Shown here: piece by piece, positions 6,832 through 13,771 of the stretch
Position numbering within the stretch: the first letter of the stretch is position 1
How the letters are laid out: each line of letters starts with the position of its first letter
Origin: Actinomycetes bacterium
GTDB lineage: Bacteria; Actinomycetota; Thermoleophilia; Solirubrobacterales; JACPNS01
Assembly: GCA_023404495.1 (NCBI GenBank)
Contig: JAEYBE010000023.1
Location: forward strand, 1-22,041
DNA length: 22,041 nt
Reading direction: 5' to 3'
Program-made: the position numbers and the translations under genes
The notes under the pieces: model-generated
Told to the model about the DNA's origin: nothing
Databases searched by the model: none
Seen by the model: only the letters and a program-made list of their open reading frames with translations

Positions 6832-8753
6832 CAGCGGCGGCGGCTTTCCGCCTCGTCGACCAGCGCCGCGATCGCCTCTTCGATCGGAATTCGCTGCGAG
6901 TCGGCCTCGTCATGGCGCTTGCGCGGGGCGACCGTGCCTGACTCGACCTCCTCATCGCCGACCACCCACATGTACGGGGCCTTGGCGAGCTCGGCCTCGC
7001 GAATCTTCTTGCCGACCGACTCGGTGCGCGTGTCGACGCTCGCGCGCAGGCCCGCAGCGGCCAAGCGGTCGGCCAGCTGTGCGGCTTCGTCGTTGTGCTT
7101 GTCCGAAACCGGGATCAGCTGGACCTGCGTCGGCGCAAGCCAGAGCGGGAAATCGCCGCCGAAGTGTTCGATCAATATTCCGATGAATCGCTCGAAACTG
7201 CCGAAGAGCGCGCGGTGGATCATCACCGGGCGCTGATCTGAGTTGTCGGCGGCCGTGTAGGTCATGTCAAACCGCTCGGGCATCTGGTAGTCGAGCTGGA
7301 TCGTCCCGAGCTGCCAGCTGCGGCCGAGCGAGTCGCGCATGTGCATGTCGATCTTCGGGCCATAGAAGGCGCCGTCGCCTTCATTTAGCTCATACTCGAG
7401 CGCGTTGGCCTCCAGAGCGCCCTTCAGACCGGCTTCTGCGTTGTCCCACATCTCGTCGCTCCCCACCCGCTTCTCGGGGCGGGTCGAGAGCTCGAGCGAG
7501 TACTCGAAACCGAAGATCTCGTACATGTAGAAGGCGTGGTCGAGCACCTCGGTGACAACCTGTTGAATCTGGTCCTCGGTGCAGAAGATGTGCGAGTCGT
7601 CCTGGGTGATGTGGCGGACGCGCATCAGTCCGTGCAATGTGCCCGAGGGCTCGTGGCGGTGCACGAGGCCCTGCTCGATCATCCTCAGCGGCAGGTCGCG
7701 ATAGCTGCGGCGATCGTCCTTGTAGATCTGGATGTGCGCCGGGCAGTTCATCGGCTTGATGCCGTAGTTGCGCCCTTCGACCTCGGTGAAATACATGTTG
7801 TCGCGGTAGTTGTCCCAGTGCCCGGACTGCTTGAAGAGCTCCGCGTCGTAGATGATCGGGGTCTTGACCTCTTTGTAGCCGCGCAGAATGTTCTGCTCGC
7901 GCCAGAGATCAACGAGCGCATTCCAGATCTTCATCCCGTTGGGGTGCCAGAACGGCGAGCCCGGTGATAGCTCGTTGAAACTGAAGAGGTCGAGTTGCTT
8001 TCCCAGCCTGCGGTGGTCGCGCTTCTTGGCCTCCTCGATCATCTCGAGGTGATGCGCGAGATCCTCCTTGGAGAAGAAGGCGGTGCCGTAGATGCGCGTG
8101 AGCATCGTGCGGCTCGCGTCGCCACGCCAGTAGGCACCGGCGATGCTGGTGAGCTTGAACGCCTTGATGCGGCCCGTGTCTACGGCGTGCGGGCCGCGGC
8201 AGAGGTCGGTGAAAGGGCCATTGGTGTAGAGCGAAACGGTCTCGGCGCCTTCGTTCTTGATCAGATCTTCGATCAATTCGACCTTGTAGTCCTGGTTCTC
8301 ACGCGCAAACTTGTCGATCGCCTCGCCGGTCGAGATGTCCTCGCGCGTGAAGGATTCCTTGGCCTTGATGTGCTTCTTCATCTCGGCCTCGATGCGCGGG
8401 AAGTCGGCGTCCGAGATCTCGGCGCCTTCGGGGAACTCGAAGTCGTAGTAGAAGCCGTTCTCGATCGGCGGTCCGATGCTGATCTTCACGCCGGGATAGA
8501 GATCCATCACTGCCGCCGCGAGCACGTGCGCGGTGTCGTGGCGCAGGAGCTCAAGCGCCTCGGGCGATTTGTTGGTGATGATGCTCACCTTCGCGCCGTC
8601 TGGCAGCGGCCTGGCCAGGTCGCGTAGCTCGCCGTCGACCTCGATCGCGAGCGCGGCGCGCGCGAGTCCTTCGCCGATCGCAAGCGCGGCGTCCCCCCCG
8701 GTCGCGCCCTCCGACAGTTCGAGCACTGTCCCATCTGGCAGCGTGACGTTCAT
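6831..8753 (-). CDS. thrS: Threonyl-tRNA synthetase
   Basis: Charges tRNA-Thr and edits mischarged Ser. At 640 residues it has the usual full-length layout: TGS domain (1-60), editing domain with H72/H76 (RHDTAHVLAA) and C185/H189 (LCRGPH), class II core with the zinc ligands C337 (MNCPAH), H388 and H513 (MIHRALFGS), and a C-terminal anticodon-binding domain (LAPTQVQLIPVS onward). The ATG at 8751-8753 is chosen because MNVTLPDGTVLEL is the normal TGS start; longer in-frame readings run across the divergent neighbour and do not look like protein. No Shine-Dalgarno is visible, but TACGAT ends nine bases upstream, so the message may be leaderless. No T-box fits in the 93-bp gap to the divergent gene. 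Confidence 0.97.
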   Translation of the reverse strand: MNVTLPDGTVLELSEGATGGDAALAIGEGLARAALAIEVDGELRDLARPLPDGAKVSIITNKSPEALELLRHDTAHVLAAAVMDLYPGVKISIGPPIENGFYYDFEFPEGAEISDADFPRIEAEMKKHIKAKESFTREDISTGEAIDKFARENQDYKVELIEDLIKNEGAETVSLYTNGPFTDLCRGPHAVDTGRIKAFKLTSIAGAYWRGDASRTMLTRIYGTAFFSKEDLAHHLEMIEEAKKRDHRRLGKQLDLFSFNELSPGSPFWHPNGMKIWNALVDLWREQNILRGYKEVKTPIIYDAELFKQSGHWDNYRDNMYFTEVEGRNYGIKPMNCPAHIQIYKDDRRSYRDLPLRMIEQGLVHRHEPSGTLHGLMRVRHITQDDSHIFCTEDQIQQVVTEVLDHAFYMYEIFGFEYSLELSTRPEKRVGSDEMWDNAEAGLKGALEANALEYELNEGDGAFYGPKIDMHMRDSLGRSWQLGTIQLDYQMPERFDMTYTAADNSDQRPVMIHRALFGSFERFIGILIEHFGGDFPLWLAPTQVQLIPVSDKHNDEAAQLADRLAAAGLRASVDTRTESVGKKIREAELAKAPYMWVVGDEEVESGTVAPRKRHDEADSQRIPIEEAIAALVDEAESRRR

Positions 8754-8762
8754 CGGGCCGAG

Positions 8763-8768
8763 ATCGTA
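8763..8768 (-). promoter_or_regulatory. Possible -10 element for leaderless thrS
   Basis: TACGAT on the minus strand, of the TAnnnT form, lies nine bases before the thrS ATG. Transcription would start about three bases before the start codon. The same geometry is seen at the gene ending at 9960. No recognisable -35 is present, so this is only suggestive. Confidence 0.3.
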
Positions 8769-8792
8769 GATCACCCCACGGCGCCGGTAGAT

Positions 8793-8842
8793 CCGCAATG
8801 ATGCGGTGAATCGCACAAATGCTCTCCCGAGAGGATGCATCC
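8793..8842. promoter_or_regulatory. Cluster of short palindromes in the thrS/DUF4389 divergent region
   Basis: Three inverted repeats lie in 50 bp: CCGCA-ATGA-TGCGG (8793-8806), CTCTC-CC-GAGAG (8822-8833) and the perfect 10-mer GGATGCATCC (8833-8842). The last two include or adjoin the GAGAGG Shine-Dalgarno of the plus-strand gene. They could be operator sites or an RNA hairpin hiding the ribosome binding site; each one alone could be chance. Confidence 0.3.
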
Positions 8843-8846
8843 GCAA

Positions 8847-9575
8847 ATGAATGACTTCGCCGAGGTGACTCCAGCACTGGATTCCTCGTTCGCGCTGCCG
8901 CCGGATTCGGTCGCCTACTTCGCCGACTACGAAGACAAGCGCAGCAGACTGACCACTTTCTTCCGCTTCCTGACAGTGATCCCGCCAGCGATCTGGCTGG
9001 CGCTCTGGGGTATCGCGGCGTTCTTCGCGACGATCGGCGCGTGGTTCGCGCTCGTCTTCACCGCCAAGTTCCCTGAAGGTCTCTACGGCTTCCTCGCGCG
9101 CTTCCATCGCTACTACACCCGCGTGACCGCCTACGCATTCCTCGCGACCGACAAGTTCCCGGGCTTTGGCGTGGATGAGCCCTACGCCGCGCACCTGTTG
9201 CTCGGGCCGCCGAAGGACGAATACAGCAGGCTCAAGGCGCTTTTCCGGATGATCCTCTACATCCCGTTCTACATCGTCGCCTACGTCTTGACCTTGGTGG
9301 CTGAAGTTGCCGCGGTCGTCGCCTGGTTCGTGATCGTCGTGACCGGAAAGCAGCCGCGCGGCCTACAGGACGCATTGAACTTCTGCCTGGGATTCGTGTT
9401 CCGTTCGCAGGTCTGGTACGGACTGCTGACCGAAGACTGGCCTAAGTTCTCCGATGAGGCCGTCACGCAGGCGCTCCAGCAGCGCGGATACCAGGGCACG
9501 ATCCCGCCCGGCGAAGTCGTCGCCGCACCAGCCGCGCCCACTCCTCCGGCGCCGCCAGCGCCGCCGGCCGTCTAG
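8847..9575 (+). CDS. DUF4389-type membrane protein with two internal repeats
   Basis: A 242-residue integral membrane protein. Residues about 36-115 and 130-205 repeat one pattern: FFR/LFR, an IP-containing hydrophobic segment, AWF, V.T.K.P.GL, then Y..L.TD/ED..P.F..DE. This matches the DUF4389 family as I know it; no biochemical role is established. Each repeat has membrane-spanning helices, with a Pro/Ala-rich tail (about 225-242). ATG 8847 is preferred to ATG 8835, because the GAGAGG at 8829-8834 abuts the earlier ATG, leaving no room for ribosome placement, and lies 12 bases from the later one. The start is therefore not certain. It is divergent from thrS and converges with the next gene, with one base between their stop codons. 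Confidence 0.85.
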   Translation: MNDFAEVTPALDSSFALPPDSVAYFADYEDKRSRLTTFFRFLTVIPPAIWLALWGIAAFFATIGAWFALVFTAKFPEGLYGFLARFHRYYTRVTAYAFLATDKFPGFGVDEPYAAHLLLGPPKDEYSRLKALFRMILYIPFYIVAYVLTLVAEVAAVVAWFVIVVTGKQPRGLQDALNFCLGFVFRSQVWYGLLTEDWPKFSDEAVTQALQQRGYQGTIPPGEVVAAPAAPTPPAPPAPPAV

Positions 9576-9576
9576 C

Positions 9577-9960
9577 TCAACTGTTGCCGCAGTACCGGGT
9601 CACGACTCCAGCCTCGAGCTGGACGTTGACCCGGTCTGGGCGATAGTCCATCGTCATCGCCCTGGGCTCGCCGTCTTCGGCAACTACGCGCACGGTCCAG
9701 TCCTTGCCGGCCGCCCATGTCTCGACCTCGGCGAGCGTCTTGCCCTCCACATCCGAGAGCGCGAAGCCATCCGGCACGCCGCGCGTGCACTGGAAGCCCA
9801 TGTCTGGCCCCGGGGTGCCACCTGCGCCGGTGTCCTGTGGCTGGTTGCCGAGCACGATGATCGCCAGCGCGCCGATTGCGAGCACGAGGAAGATGCCGAC
9901 GTAGATCAGCGGATGCTGGTGCAGCGGGTGCTTCAAAGGATGCGGATCGCGCGGCTTCAC
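9577..9960 (-). CDS. Single-pass membrane protein with an I78-inhibitor-like C-terminal domain
   Basis: A 127-residue protein with a His/Pro-rich N-terminus, one membrane helix (about 18-37) and an extracytoplasmic domain. The end TMDYRPDRVNVQLEAGVVTR (103-122) followed by YCG closely resembles the signature of the I78 (potato inhibitor I-like) serine protease inhibitor family, and KTLAEVETWAAGKDWTVRVV fits the helix and strand before it. C58 and C124 could form a disulfide. A role in restraining an extracellular protease is inference; related domains may have no inhibitory activity. The start is GTG at 9958-9960, without a Shine-Dalgarno; TAGAAT ends nine bases upstream. The stop converges with the DUF4389 gene. 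Confidence 0.75.
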   Translation of the reverse strand: MKPRDPHPLKHPLHQHPLIYVGIFLVLAIGALAIIVLGNQPQDTGAGGTPGPDMGFQCTRGVPDGFALSDVEGKTLAEVETWAAGKDWTVRVVAEDGEPRAMTMDYRPDRVNVQLEAGVVTRYCGNS

Positions 9961-9969
9961 GGTGCGGCG

Positions 9970-9975
9970 ATTCTA
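9970..9975 (-). promoter_or_regulatory. Likely -10 element for the I78-like gene
   Basis: TAGAAT on the minus strand matches five of six -10 consensus positions and ends nine bases before the GTG start. This spacing would give a nearly leaderless mRNA and fits the lack of a ribosome binding site. The -35 region is not clear. Confidence 0.4.
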
Positions 9976-10005
9976 CGGCCGCCAGCGGTTTCAAGCGGCA
10001 AACAC

Positions 10006-10039
10006 TCCAAGGGGCCACCCCGCGGGGTCGCCCCTTGGA
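10006..10039. terminator. Strong hairpin, probable terminator after the acyl-CoA dehydrogenase operon
   Basis: TCCAAGGGGC pairs perfectly with GCCCCTTGGA over 10 bp, and after one C-C mismatch the inner ACCCC pairs with GGGGT. The stem is very GC-rich. On the minus strand it is followed by GTGTTTGCC, a poor T-run. It lies 23 bases past the stop of the last small ORF of the operon and upstream of the next gene, where a terminator is expected. The symmetry leaves direction uncertain. Confidence 0.55.
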
Positions 10040-10061
10040 AGATTTCTGGCTTATCTACGCG

Positions 10062-10163
10062 CTAGACGAGAATGCCGACCATCATGGCGCCAAAAGCGAA
10101 CGCCACAAAAAGCGCAATCATCGACATCGCTGCGCGGTGCTCGCGCATGTGCATTGGACTCAT
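10062..10163 (-). CDS. 33-residue membrane micro-protein coupled to the acyl-CoA dehydrogenase
   Basis: A short ORF beginning MSPMHMREHRAAMSM and continuing as one hydrophobic helix (about 15-33: IALFVAFAFGAMMVGILV). Its ATG (10161-10163) overlaps the TGA stop of the acyl-CoA dehydrogenase (10160-10162) in the classical ATGA arrangement, so ribosomes finishing the enzyme could restart here. It is followed by the hairpin at 10006-10039. No family is recognised. The overlap, the soluble-then-hydrophobic composition and the terminator right after it support a real gene; its small size leaves doubt. It might tether or regulate the neighbouring enzymes at the membrane, which is speculation. Confidence 0.5.
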   Translation of the reverse strand: MSPMHMREHRAAMSMIALFVAFAFGAMMVGILV

Positions 10164-11305
10164 AGGCCCAGCGTAGCCCCGATGATCTCGCGCTGGATCT
10201 CGCTCGTGCCGGCGAAGATCGTGCCCACGAGCCCTGCGCGAACGTGCTTCTCCATGTCGTACTCGAGCGCGTAGCCGTAGCCACCCATCATCTGCATGCC
10301 CTCAAGCGCCACCTGCTTTGCGACCTCGGTGCTCTTGAGCTTGCACATCGAGGCCTCCTTGGCAAATACACGCGTGGGATCGGCGTCGATCGCGGCCGCG
10401 CAGTCATAGACCAGCAGGCGCAGACACTCAATCTCCGTCGCCATGTCGGCAATGCGGTGCTTCAACGCCTGGAACGAACCGATCGGCTTGCCGAACTGAT
10501 TGCGCTCCTTGACGTACTTGAGCGTGTCGTCAAAGGCCCGCTGGGCGAAGCCGAGGTAGATCGCGCTCAAGATGATTCGCTCACTGTTGAGTCCGGTCAT
10601 CAGCTGCATCCAGCCGCCGTTCTCCTCACCAAGCAGCGCGCTCTCAGGCACAAAGCAGTCGGTGAAGAAGATGTCGTTGACCTCATGCGGCCCCGCCATC
10701 GTCGGAATCGGCCTGACCTCCATGCCCTCGATGCCGTTGGGCACGACGAGCATCGAGATGCCCTCGTGCTTTGAGCCCGAGTCGTCGGTGCGGACGATCG
10801 TCAGGATGTTGGTCGCGATCTGGGCGTTTGAGCACCAGGTCTTCTGGCCGTTGAGGATGTAGCCACCCTCAGTCTTCTCGGCGCGGCACTTGAGCGATCC
10901 GACATCCGAACCCGACTCGGGCTCGCTCATCACGATCGCCTCGATGTTTCCGCTCGCGATTCCGCCGAGGATCTCTTGCTTCTGCTCCTCAGTGCCGTGG
11001 CGCTCAACCGCGCCCTGGACGATCGCGGTGGTGCCAAAGCCGGCGGCCGGAACCATCCCGCGCGAGAACTCCTCGAGGAAGATCGTCTGATCGACGACGC
11101 TGCCGCCGGATCCGCCGTACTCCTCGGGGATCGAGACACCGGTCCAGCCGAGCTCGCCGAGCTTCTTCATGATCTCCATGTTGGTCGGCTCGATGCCGCC
11201 GTTGGTCAGGTGCTCACGCTGCTCCTGCGTGCCGCATTCGCGCTTAGCGAAGTCGGCGATCGCCTCGCGAAAGGCGTTCTGCTCTTCGGTGAAGGCGATC
11301 GGCAT
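10160..11305 (-). CDS. Acyl-CoA dehydrogenase with the catalytic Glu at the helix-G position
   Basis: FAD-dependent enzyme that makes 2,3-enoyl-CoA from acyl-CoA and passes electrons to ETF. The 381-residue length and motifs are normal: AIVMSEPESGSDVGSLKCRA (123-142) for FAD/substrate binding, GQKTWCSNA (153-161), RNQFGKPIGSFQALKHRIAD (268-287) and MGGYGYALEYDMEKHVR (340-356). In medium-chain enzymes the base is the Glu of YEGTSEIQ; here that position is A365 (FAGTSEIQ). Instead E242 in LNSERIILS sits where isovaleryl-CoA and long-chain dehydrogenases have theirs, so the enzyme is probably active, perhaps on branched or long substrates. Substrate unknown. It follows the thiolase with a TGATG overlap. 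Confidence 0.93.
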   Translation of the reverse strand: MPIAFTEEQNAFREAIADFAKRECGTQEQREHLTNGGIEPTNMEIMKKLGELGWTGVSIPEEYGGSGGSVVDQTIFLEEFSRGMVPAAGFGTTAIVQGAVERHGTEEQKQEILGGIASGNIEAIVMSEPESGSDVGSLKCRAEKTEGGYILNGQKTWCSNAQIATNILTIVRTDDSGSKHEGISMLVVPNGIEGMEVRPIPTMAGPHEVNDIFFTDCFVPESALLGEENGGWMQLMTGLNSERIILSAIYLGFAQRAFDDTLKYVKERNQFGKPIGSFQALKHRIADMATEIECLRLLVYDCAAAIDADPTRVFAKEASMCKLKSTEVAKQVALEGMQMMGGYGYALEYDMEKHVRAGLVGTIFAGTSEIQREIIGATLGL

Positions 11306-12534
11306 CAGGCAGCCGCCTTCTCAGCTGGATTCTTCTCCGCCGGCTTGTACACCGTCACGACGGCGGCGCCGCCAAGACCGATGTTGTGCTGCAGGCCGAT
11401 CTTCGCGCCCTCGACCTGACGTGCATCGGCGTCGCCGCGAATCTGCCAGGTCAGCTCGCTGCACTGGGCAAGTCCGGTGGCGCCCAGCGGGTGACCCTTG
11501 CTGATCAGTCCGCCGGAGGGGTTGACGACCCACTTGCCGCCGTAGGTGGTGGCCTCCTCTTCGACCAGCTCGTGGCCGTGGCCGACCTCGGCCATGCCGA
11601 GTGCCTCGTAGGTGATCAGCTCGTTGGCCGAGAAACAGTCGTGCAGCTCGATCACATCGACGTCATCGATCGACACGCCGGCCTCTTCTAGTGCCTGCTC
11701 GGCAGCAGTCTTGGACATGTCAAAGCCGACGAGGTTGATCGACGAAGCGCCCTCGAAGGTGCTCTCCATGTCGGTCACCATGGCCTGTCCGGCGATCTCC
11801 ACGGCCTGGTCCCAGAGGTTGTGCTTCTCGACGAAGTCCTCGCTGGCGACGATCGCCACGCCCGAACCGTCGGAGGTCGGCGAGCACTGCAGCTTGGTCA
11901 GCGGCGTGTGGATCTCCTTGGCCTCCTGGATCTCCTCGATCGTGTACTCGTCCTGAAACTGGGCGTACGGGTTGTTGACCGAGTGCTTGTGGTTCTTCCA
12001 GCCGATCCACGCGTAGTGCTCGGGCTTTGAGCCGTACTTCTCCATGTGCTCACGCCCGGCGTTGCCGAACATCTGCGGTGCCGGAGGAGATTCCTCCCAA
12101 CCACCACGACCCTCGATCATCGTCATCACGTGCTTGTCCATCGGGTTCGTGCGGTCGAGGAACTTTGCGCCGAGCGACCCCTTCTCCATCTTCTCGAAGC
12201 CCACTGCGATCGCGCAGTCGCAGAGCCCGCCCTTGACCGCCTGGCGCGCCATGTAGAGAGCGCTGCTGCCGGTCGAGCAGTTGTTGTTGACGTTGACCAC
12301 CGGGATGCCGGTCAGGCCAAGTCCATAGATCGCGCGCTGGCCGGCGGTGCTGTCGCCGTAGCAGTAGCCGACAAAGGCCTGCTCGATCTCCTTGTAATCA
12401 ATGCCGGCGTCCTCGAGTGCCTTGGTTCCGGCCTCGAGCACCATGTCGGGGTAGTCCCACTCCTTTGAGCCGGGCTTTTCAAACTTGGTCATGCCCACGC
12501 CGATCACGAACGTGCGGTTTCCTGCGGTGGCCAT
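11305..12534 (-). CDS. SCP2-type thiolase (acetyl-CoA acetyltransferase / lipid-transfer family)
   Basis: A 409-residue thiolase-fold enzyme expected to cleave 3-ketoacyl-CoA in fatty acid, side-chain or sterol-like degradation. The nucleophile is C86 in NNNCSTGSS, H298 lies in the HDCF motif typical of the SCP2/SCPx branch, H348 in GHPLGATG, and the end QHNIGLGGAAVV (382-393) is also of that branch. No SCP2 lipid-binding domain is attached. The ATG at 12532-12534 is chosen over a longer frame because AGGAGA lies eight bases upstream and MATAGNRTFVIGVGMTKFEK is the usual start. It leads an operon with the acyl-CoA dehydrogenase and the micro-ORF and is divergent from a TetR gene that likely controls it. 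Confidence 0.93.
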   Translation of the reverse strand: MATAGNRTFVIGVGMTKFEKPGSKEWDYPDMVLEAGTKALEDAGIDYKEIEQAFVGYCYGDSTAGQRAIYGLGLTGIPVVNVNNNCSTGSSALYMARQAVKGGLCDCAIAVGFEKMEKGSLGAKFLDRTNPMDKHVMTMIEGRGGWEESPPAPQMFGNAGREHMEKYGSKPEHYAWIGWKNHKHSVNNPYAQFQDEYTIEEIQEAKEIHTPLTKLQCSPTSDGSGVAIVASEDFVEKHNLWDQAVEIAGQAMVTDMESTFEGASSINLVGFDMSKTAAEQALEEAGVSIDDVDVIELHDCFSANELITYEALGMAEVGHGHELVEEEATTYGGKWVVNPSGGLISKGHPLGATGLAQCSELTWQIRGDADARQVEGAKIGLQHNIGLGGAAVVTVYKPAEKNPAEKAAA

Positions 12535-12575
12535 CAGATGAATCTCCTGGGAAAGAATCGGTGAACTTGGGATTT

Positions 12576-12599
12576 CGCTTGTTGAGCGTTCAGCAAGCG
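12576..12599. promoter_or_regulatory. 24-bp inverted repeat, candidate TetR operator
   Basis: CGCTTGTTGA and TCAGCAAGCG are inverted repeats of 10 bp with one mismatch around the 4-base centre GCGT. The site lies in the 92-bp gap between the divergent thiolase and TetR genes. It overlaps the TTGTTG (12579-12584) that could be the -35 of the TetR promoter, with GATAGT (12601-12606) as -10 after 16 bases; the opposite strand of the same spot reads TACTAT. One bound dimer could thus control both directions. Confidence 0.65.
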
Positions 12600-12626
12600 G
12601 GATAGTAACGTGTCGCCTCAAGCGAT

Positions 12627-13253
12627 ATGGAAGCCGCGATCAAATCCCAAAGACAGGAGCAAGCCGACGCCGCGCGCGCGTCACTGATCGAGGCTGCCTC
12701 GATTCTGTTTGCCGAGCGCGGCTACCACGACAGCAGCGTCGCCGAGATCGGCGCGCGGGCCGGCGTCAGCCGCGGCCTGGTCAATCACCACTTCGGCTCG
12801 AAGGAGAATCTGCTCGCCGCCGTGATCGAGGCGCACATCGTCGAGTGGGAGCAAGGCGTCGTCGCCCCGGCGATCGTCGGCAAGCGGGGTCTTGGCGCGC
12901 TGCGGGCGATCATCTTCGCCCACCTGGAGCTCGCCAAGCAGAAGCCCGGGCACATGCTGCTGCTCTACCGGTTGATGGCCGAGGCCTCAGACCCGCGCAA
13001 CACGATCGATCGAGAGTTCGCTGCGCTGCACAAGCGTTGGCGTGAACTCGGCCGGCACTGGTGGGACGAGGGAGTGGAAGACGGTGAGATCGATCCGGCG
13101 ATCGATCAGGACGCGAATGCCTCGCTGATCATCGGATCGGTGCGAGGGATGACCTTCGACTGGCTGACGGCGCCGGGGTCCTTCGACCTCGACGCCGCCT
13201 ACCAGCAGTTCTGGGACATGCTCGTCGCGTTTCTCGCTCCGAGCAGTCCCTGA
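12627..13253 (+). CDS. TetR-family transcriptional regulator
   Basis: A 208-residue repressor of the TetR/AcrR family. The N-terminal DNA-binding domain includes ARASLIEAASILFAERGYHD (16-35) and the helix-turn-helix VAEIGARAGVSRGLVNHHFG (38-57) followed by SKENLL. The remaining residues form the helical ligand and dimer domain; its ligand cannot be read from sequence but may be an acyl-CoA given the neighbours. It is divergent from the thiolase gene, with a good inverted repeat between them, so control of that operon and of itself is likely. The ATG has no strong Shine-Dalgarno (CAAGCGAT ATG); no better start is seen downstream before the HTH. Confidence 0.92.
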   Translation: MEAAIKSQRQEQADAARASLIEAASILFAERGYHDSSVAEIGARAGVSRGLVNHHFGSKENLLAAVIEAHIVEWEQGVVAPAIVGKRGLGALRAIIFAHLELAKQKPGHMLLLYRLMAEASDPRNTIDREFAALHKRWRELGRHWWDEGVEDGEIDPAIDQDANASLIIGSVRGMTFDWLTAPGSFDLDAAYQQFWDMLVAFLAPSSP

Positions 13254-13269
13254 AGCGTTCGGGGAAGGA

Positions 13270-13542
13270 TTACTGCGGGACCTTCAGCGGCGAAGGCGGT
13301 GAAGCCTCGCCAGGTGTCTGACGGGTCGGCGAGGGAGCTCGCGGAGCGCCCACCGGGGGCTGCGCCACTGTCGGCACCGTGCGTGCCGCCCTCACATGAC
13401 CGGGCTGATGCGTCATGTCACCGAAGTACATCTCGTGAGTCGTCGGGCGATTTGCACGCTGTCGGATTCGCGGGATGACCACCATCAAGCCCACGATGGC
13501 GATAACGATCGCCCCGAAGACTGTTGGATTGAGCTCTGGCAT
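13270..13542 (-). CDS. Small single-pass membrane protein, Pro-rich tail, unknown function
   Basis: A 90-residue protein with one membrane helix (PTVFGAIVIAIVGLMVVIP, 6-24), a basic juxtamembrane stretch (RIRQRANR, 25-32) and a Pro/Ala/Thr-rich remainder. The positive residues after the helix suggest that the tail is cytoplasmic. I recognise no domain. The ATG at 13540-13542 is supported by AAGGGGAAGGA directly upstream; a longer frame to 13638 adds residues without protein-like character. It ends 16 bp from the convergent TetR gene. Low complexity makes homology uncertain, but the ribosome binding site and helix support a gene. Confidence 0.6.
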   Translation of the reverse strand: MPELNPTVFGAIVIAIVGLMVVIPRIRQRANRPTTHEMYFGDMTHQPGHVRAARTVPTVAQPPVGAPRAPSPTRQTPGEASPPSPLKVPQ

Positions 13543-13718
13543 TTCCTTCCCCTTACTTGTCGCGGAGTCGAGCTGCTGGAATGACTGCCGGCGAATTCCT
13601 GCGGAGAGTTCGTCCGACACTGATGTTGTACCGCGCATTCGGGGAGATATTTCGAACTCTGACGATTCGTTCTAGACGGTTCGTTTGGGGTGGCCCCCCC
13701 TCGGTCAAACGGCCAGAT

Positions 13719-13770
13719 CCGGTGACTTTGCCGACACTTGTCCAGTGACTTTCCGGCCACTTTGTCCCGG
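13719..13770. repeat. Degenerate ~12-bp tandem repeat array, possible insertion-sequence end remnant
   Basis: Four units of 11-12 bp can be aligned: CCGGTGACTTTG, CCGACACTTGT, CCAGTGACTTTC and CGGCCACTTTGT, followed by CCCGG. All share the core ACTT(T) flanked by CC or GG. Arrays of this look occur at the ends of IS21-like elements, where they bind transposase; that link is from memory of the family, not a match. No transposase gene is in the window. Confidence 0.5.
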
Positions 13771-13771
13771 C

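Noticed and set aside
8754..8846. T-box riboswitch ahead of thrS
   Set aside because: The gap is too short and lacks a T-box sequence or a terminator-antiterminator pair.
8754..9194. A 147-residue N-terminal extension of ThrRS read through the divergent gene
   Set aside because: It is the antisense of the DUF4389 coding region, lacks protein-like composition, and ThrRS starts normally at 8753.
13719..13770. CRISPR-like array
   Set aside because: Units are only 11-12 bp, degenerate and without spacers; no Cas gene is present.
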